Source of the DNA: Daejeonella sp. | Lineage (GTDB): Bacteria; Bacteroidota; Bacteroidia; Sphingobacteriales; Sphingobacteriaceae | Length of the DNA: 64,000 nucleotides | Assembly (NCBI RefSeq): GCF_030695525.1 | Contig: NZ_JAUYSS010000008.1 | Location: 1-64,000 of the forward strand | Direction: 5' to 3' | Part shown: positions 62,081 to 64,000 of the stretch, one piece after another | Layout of the letters: the number at the start of each line of letters is the position of its first letter | Position numbering within the stretch: the first letter of the stretch is position 1 | Translations under genes and position numbers: made by a program | The notes under the pieces: generated by a model | The model's input: the letters and a program-made list of their open reading frames with translations, nothing else | The model's database searches: none | Told to the model about the DNA's origin: nothing

Positions 62081-62848
62081 ATGAATACGATAAAAGTCCA
62101 GATAAAAGATAAAATTGCCGTGCTTTCATTGGATCGCGGTCGTTCAAATGCTATCAATTCAGAAATGGTAGCTGAACTGCATCAAATGATACGTAATATT
62201 GAAAATGATGATTCAATTGCCGGACTTATCCTTACCGGAAAAGATGGTTTTTTTTCGGCAGGACTGGATCTTATTGAACTATATGAATATGATGAAGTTC
62301 AGATCAGAGAGTTTTGGGTAGAATTTTTAAGTCTGGTTAGCTCTATGGTCTCTTTTAAAAAGCCGATGATCGCAGCTATCAGTGGACACAGTCCGGCAGG
62401 TGGATGTGTTTTGGCAATTTGTTGTGACTACAGGATAATGGCAGAAGGAAAATTTATTATAGGACTAAATGAAGTACCAGTAGGTATCATTGTCCCGGCA
62501 AGCATATTCCATCTGTACGCATTCTGGCTTGGCAATGCTCCGGCTTATCGTGCATTGCTTGAAGGCAAGCTAATGAATACCCAGGAAGCATTAAGTGCAG
62601 GCCTGGTTGACGAGGTAGTAAGCCCTGAAAGCATCTTGCATGCCGCCGAACGTAAAATGCTGACCTACATACAGCTTGAACGAAAAACCTGGCAACAAAG
62701 CAAAATGAATATACGCGAAGAACTGCTCAAAAAGGTGAATGCTGATCAGACTGAAATGCTTGGGCATATGCTTGAACAATGGTGGTCAACCTCAACACGT
62801 TCCATATTAAAAACAATTATCCAAAACCTTAAACAAAAATCTTCCTGA
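62081..62848 (+). CDS. Enoyl-CoA hydratase/isomerase family protein
   Basis: A crotonase-fold enzyme of 255 residues, probably hydrating or isomerising enoyl-CoA. The fold is visible in VAVLSLDRG-like start (KIAVLSLDRGRSNAINSEMV), GLILTGKDGFFSAGLDLIEL (oxyanion-hole region), KPMIAAISGHSPAGGCVLAI and FIIGLNEVPVGIIVP. The second catalytic region has NEVPVG instead of the more usual PExxLG. This may be an isomerase rather than a hydratase. It lies in a tight unit with the SDR 1 nt downstream and the RidA-like gene, suggesting acyl-CoA metabolism. Confidence 0.88.
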   Translation: MNTIKVQIKDKIAVLSLDRGRSNAINSEMVAELHQMIRNIENDDSIAGLILTGKDGFFSAGLDLIELYEYDEVQIREFWVEFLSLVSSMVSFKKPMIAAISGHSPAGGCVLAICCDYRIMAEGKFIIGLNEVPVGIIVPASIFHLYAFWLGNAPAYRALLEGKLMNTQEALSAGLVDEVVSPESILHAAERKMLTYIQLERKTWQQSKMNIREELLKKVNADQTEMLGHMLEQWWSTSTRSILKTIIQNLKQKSS

Positions 62849-62849
62849 T

Positions 62850-63746
62850 ATGTATAATGAACCCATGTTACGGGATGATGCCCTGAGTGGAAAAACAATC
62901 ATTGTTACCGGTGGCGGAACCGGTTTAGGCAGGGCAATGAGCACTTATTTTTTAAAACTCGGTGCCAATGTGGTTATCACAAGTCGCAAAATGGATGTTC
63001 TTGAGCAAACTGCGGCCGAGATGCAGGAGGAAGCATCTGCCGATGGCAGGGAACTGAAGGCAAAAGTACTTCCGGTTCAATGTGATGTACGTAAACCTGA
63101 GGAGGTTGATGAGGTATTAAAGAAAACACTCGAAACTTTTGGCCAGGTGAACGGCTTACTGAATAATGCAGCCGGAAACTTTATTTCTCCAACAGAAAGA
63201 CTATCTCCAAATGCATTTTCCACGATCATTGATATCGTTTTAAAAGGTACGGCCAATTGCACAATGGCTGTTGGAAAACACTGGATTAAAGAGAAACAAG
63301 CCGGAACCATATTGAATATAGTAACAACTTATGCATTTACAGGTTCAGGATATGTAGTTCCATCGGCCTGCGCAAAAGGCGGAGTTTTGGCCATGACCCG
63401 GTCTCTGGCGGCAGAGTGGGGCAAATATGGTATCCGAAACAATGCAATCGCACCCGGTCCTTTCCCAACGAAAGGCGCATGGGACCGACTGCTTCCAGGC
63501 GATATGGCCAAAAAATTCGACTTTAAAAACCGGGTGCCTCTCAAAAGGGTTGGAGATCATCAGGAACTGGCAAACCTTGCTGCCTTTATGATGTCTGATT
63601 TTTCGGGATATATCAATGGTGAAGTAATCACTATTGATGGTGGCGAATGGTTGCAGGGAGCAGGGCAATTCAACGGTCTTGAAGCCATTACACCAGAAAT
63701 GTGGGATATGCTTGAGATGATGACCCGGTCGGCCAAAGGAAGTTAA
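62850..63746 (+). CDS. SDR oxidoreductase, 2,4-dienoyl-CoA reductase-like
   Basis: A classical short-chain dehydrogenase of 298 residues. The NAD(P) motif is IIVTGGGTGLGRAMSTYFLK. The arginine in VVITSRKMD suggests NADPH. NNAAGNFISPTERLSPNAF is the NAAGNF motif typical of 2,4-dienoyl-CoA reductases. The catalytic lysine lies in SACAKGGVLAMTRSLAAEWG, with Tyr changed to Cys/Ala at the usual YxxxK place, as in dienoyl-CoA reductases that lack the tyrosine. PGPFPTKGAWDRLLP follows. With the neighbouring enoyl-CoA hydratase this fits unsaturated fatty acid breakdown. Confidence 0.87.
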   Translation: MYNEPMLRDDALSGKTIIVTGGGTGLGRAMSTYFLKLGANVVITSRKMDVLEQTAAEMQEEASADGRELKAKVLPVQCDVRKPEEVDEVLKKTLETFGQVNGLLNNAAGNFISPTERLSPNAFSTIIDIVLKGTANCTMAVGKHWIKEKQAGTILNIVTTYAFTGSGYVVPSACAKGGVLAMTRSLAAEWGKYGIRNNAIAPGPFPTKGAWDRLLPGDMAKKFDFKNRVPLKRVGDHQELANLAAFMMSDFSGYINGEVITIDGGEWLQGAGQFNGLEAITPEMWDMLEMMTRSAKGS

Positions 63747-63762
63747 TTTCAATCGGTTCGGG

Positions 63763-64000
63763 ATGCAAAAACGTATTAATATTTCTTCAGGAGCCGTTTG
63801 GGAAGATCAAGTTGGTTATTGCAGAGCTGTACGTATCGGAAACATCATTGAAGTATCAGGAACCACTTCTGTTGATGGAGATATTCTGATCGGGAAAAAT
63901 GACCTGTACGCCCAGACAAAATTCATCCTCCATAAAATAGAAAAAGCATTGCAGGAGGCCGGAGCTCAAATGACCGATGTGGTTCGAACACGAATGTACG
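63763..64000 (+). CDS. RidA family protein (partial, cut by window end)
   Basis: The ATG at 63763 opens a frame of 79 codons that runs off the edge. It begins MQKRINISSGAVWEDQVGYC and continues with GNIIEVSGTTSVDGDILIGK, YAQTKFILHKIEKALQEAGA and VVRTRMY. This is the YjgF/YER057c/UK114 (RidA) fold, members of which remove reactive enamines or imines. The conserved RTRMY is present; the second half with the remaining active-site residues is missing. It follows the SDR by 16 nt in the same unit. Confidence 0.9.
   Translation, partial: MQKRINISSGAVWEDQVGYCRAVRIGNIIEVSGTTSVDGDILIGKNDLYAQTKFILHKIEKALQEAGAQMTDVVRTRMY

Overview
The window is a chromosomal segment of a Bacteroidota bacterium, most likely Sphingobacteriales/Sphingobacteriaceae-like. 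The grounds are gene content (DUF3108, DUF3109, DUF2480, DHCW-cupin, DUF4369-TlpA and MG2/TonB-plug proteins, an LptE-SecG block, a SecA of 1100 residues), moderate A+T richness, several start-proximal TAnnTTTG promoter elements typical of this phylum, and spacers full of short hairpins and word repeats. No rRNA, tRNA, CRISPR array, prophage or intact insertion sequence was recognised. About 55 genes are supported; the last (RidA-like) runs off the right edge.

Layout. 0.2-8.5 kb: methyltransferase, SirB1-like protein, prfB with a programmed +1 frameshift, a lipoprotein, an M16 peptidase pair and pgi. 8.7-22.6 kb: an almost wholly minus-strand housekeeping block (glutaminyl cyclase, yraN, dnaG, DUF3109, DUF3108, DUF2480, a PpiD/SurA-like foldase, a secreted unknown, M20 amidohydrolase, SPOR protein, secA). 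22.6-24.0 kb: a 1.4-kb gene-free island of nested inverted repeats, followed by an orphan small membrane protein. 24.6-29.4 kb: a minus-strand catabolic cluster (amidohydrolase lipoprotein, secreted esterase, GH109-like oxidoreductase). 29.5-37.7 kb: purD, a TlpA-like protein, galK, small stress/regulatory proteins, a HigBA toxin-antitoxin pair and a cupin. 37.7-42.3 kb: xylA and xylB with an oppositely oriented CE15 glucuronoyl esterase between them. 42.4-47.3 kb: a divergent arginase-family protein, an epimerase, a phosphoserine phosphatase fused to a remnant of phosphoglycerate dehydrogenase, and ilvE. 47.4-57.1 kb: an AsmA-like protein, miaB carrying an in-frame repeat insertion, an apparent operon of a receiverless sigma-54 activator, lptE, an acidic unknown and secG, then groES-groEL. 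57.2-64.0 kb: lipB and a phosphopantetheinyl transferase, dcd, an MG2/plug surface protein, an enoyl-CoA hydratase, an SDR and a partial RidA.

Most of the window is ordinary core genome. The less usual material is (i) the SerB / NAD-domain-less SerA / ACT fusion at 44788-46080; (ii) mobile repeats that have entered or extended coding regions (miaB at 50169-50251, the ilvE 3' end at 47235-47267); (iii) the nested-repeat island at 22.88-23.95 kb and dispersed inverted-repeat elements of about 130-150 bp; and (iv) an arginase-family protein that has lost two expected metal ligands. No multi-gene system that is clearly new was found.
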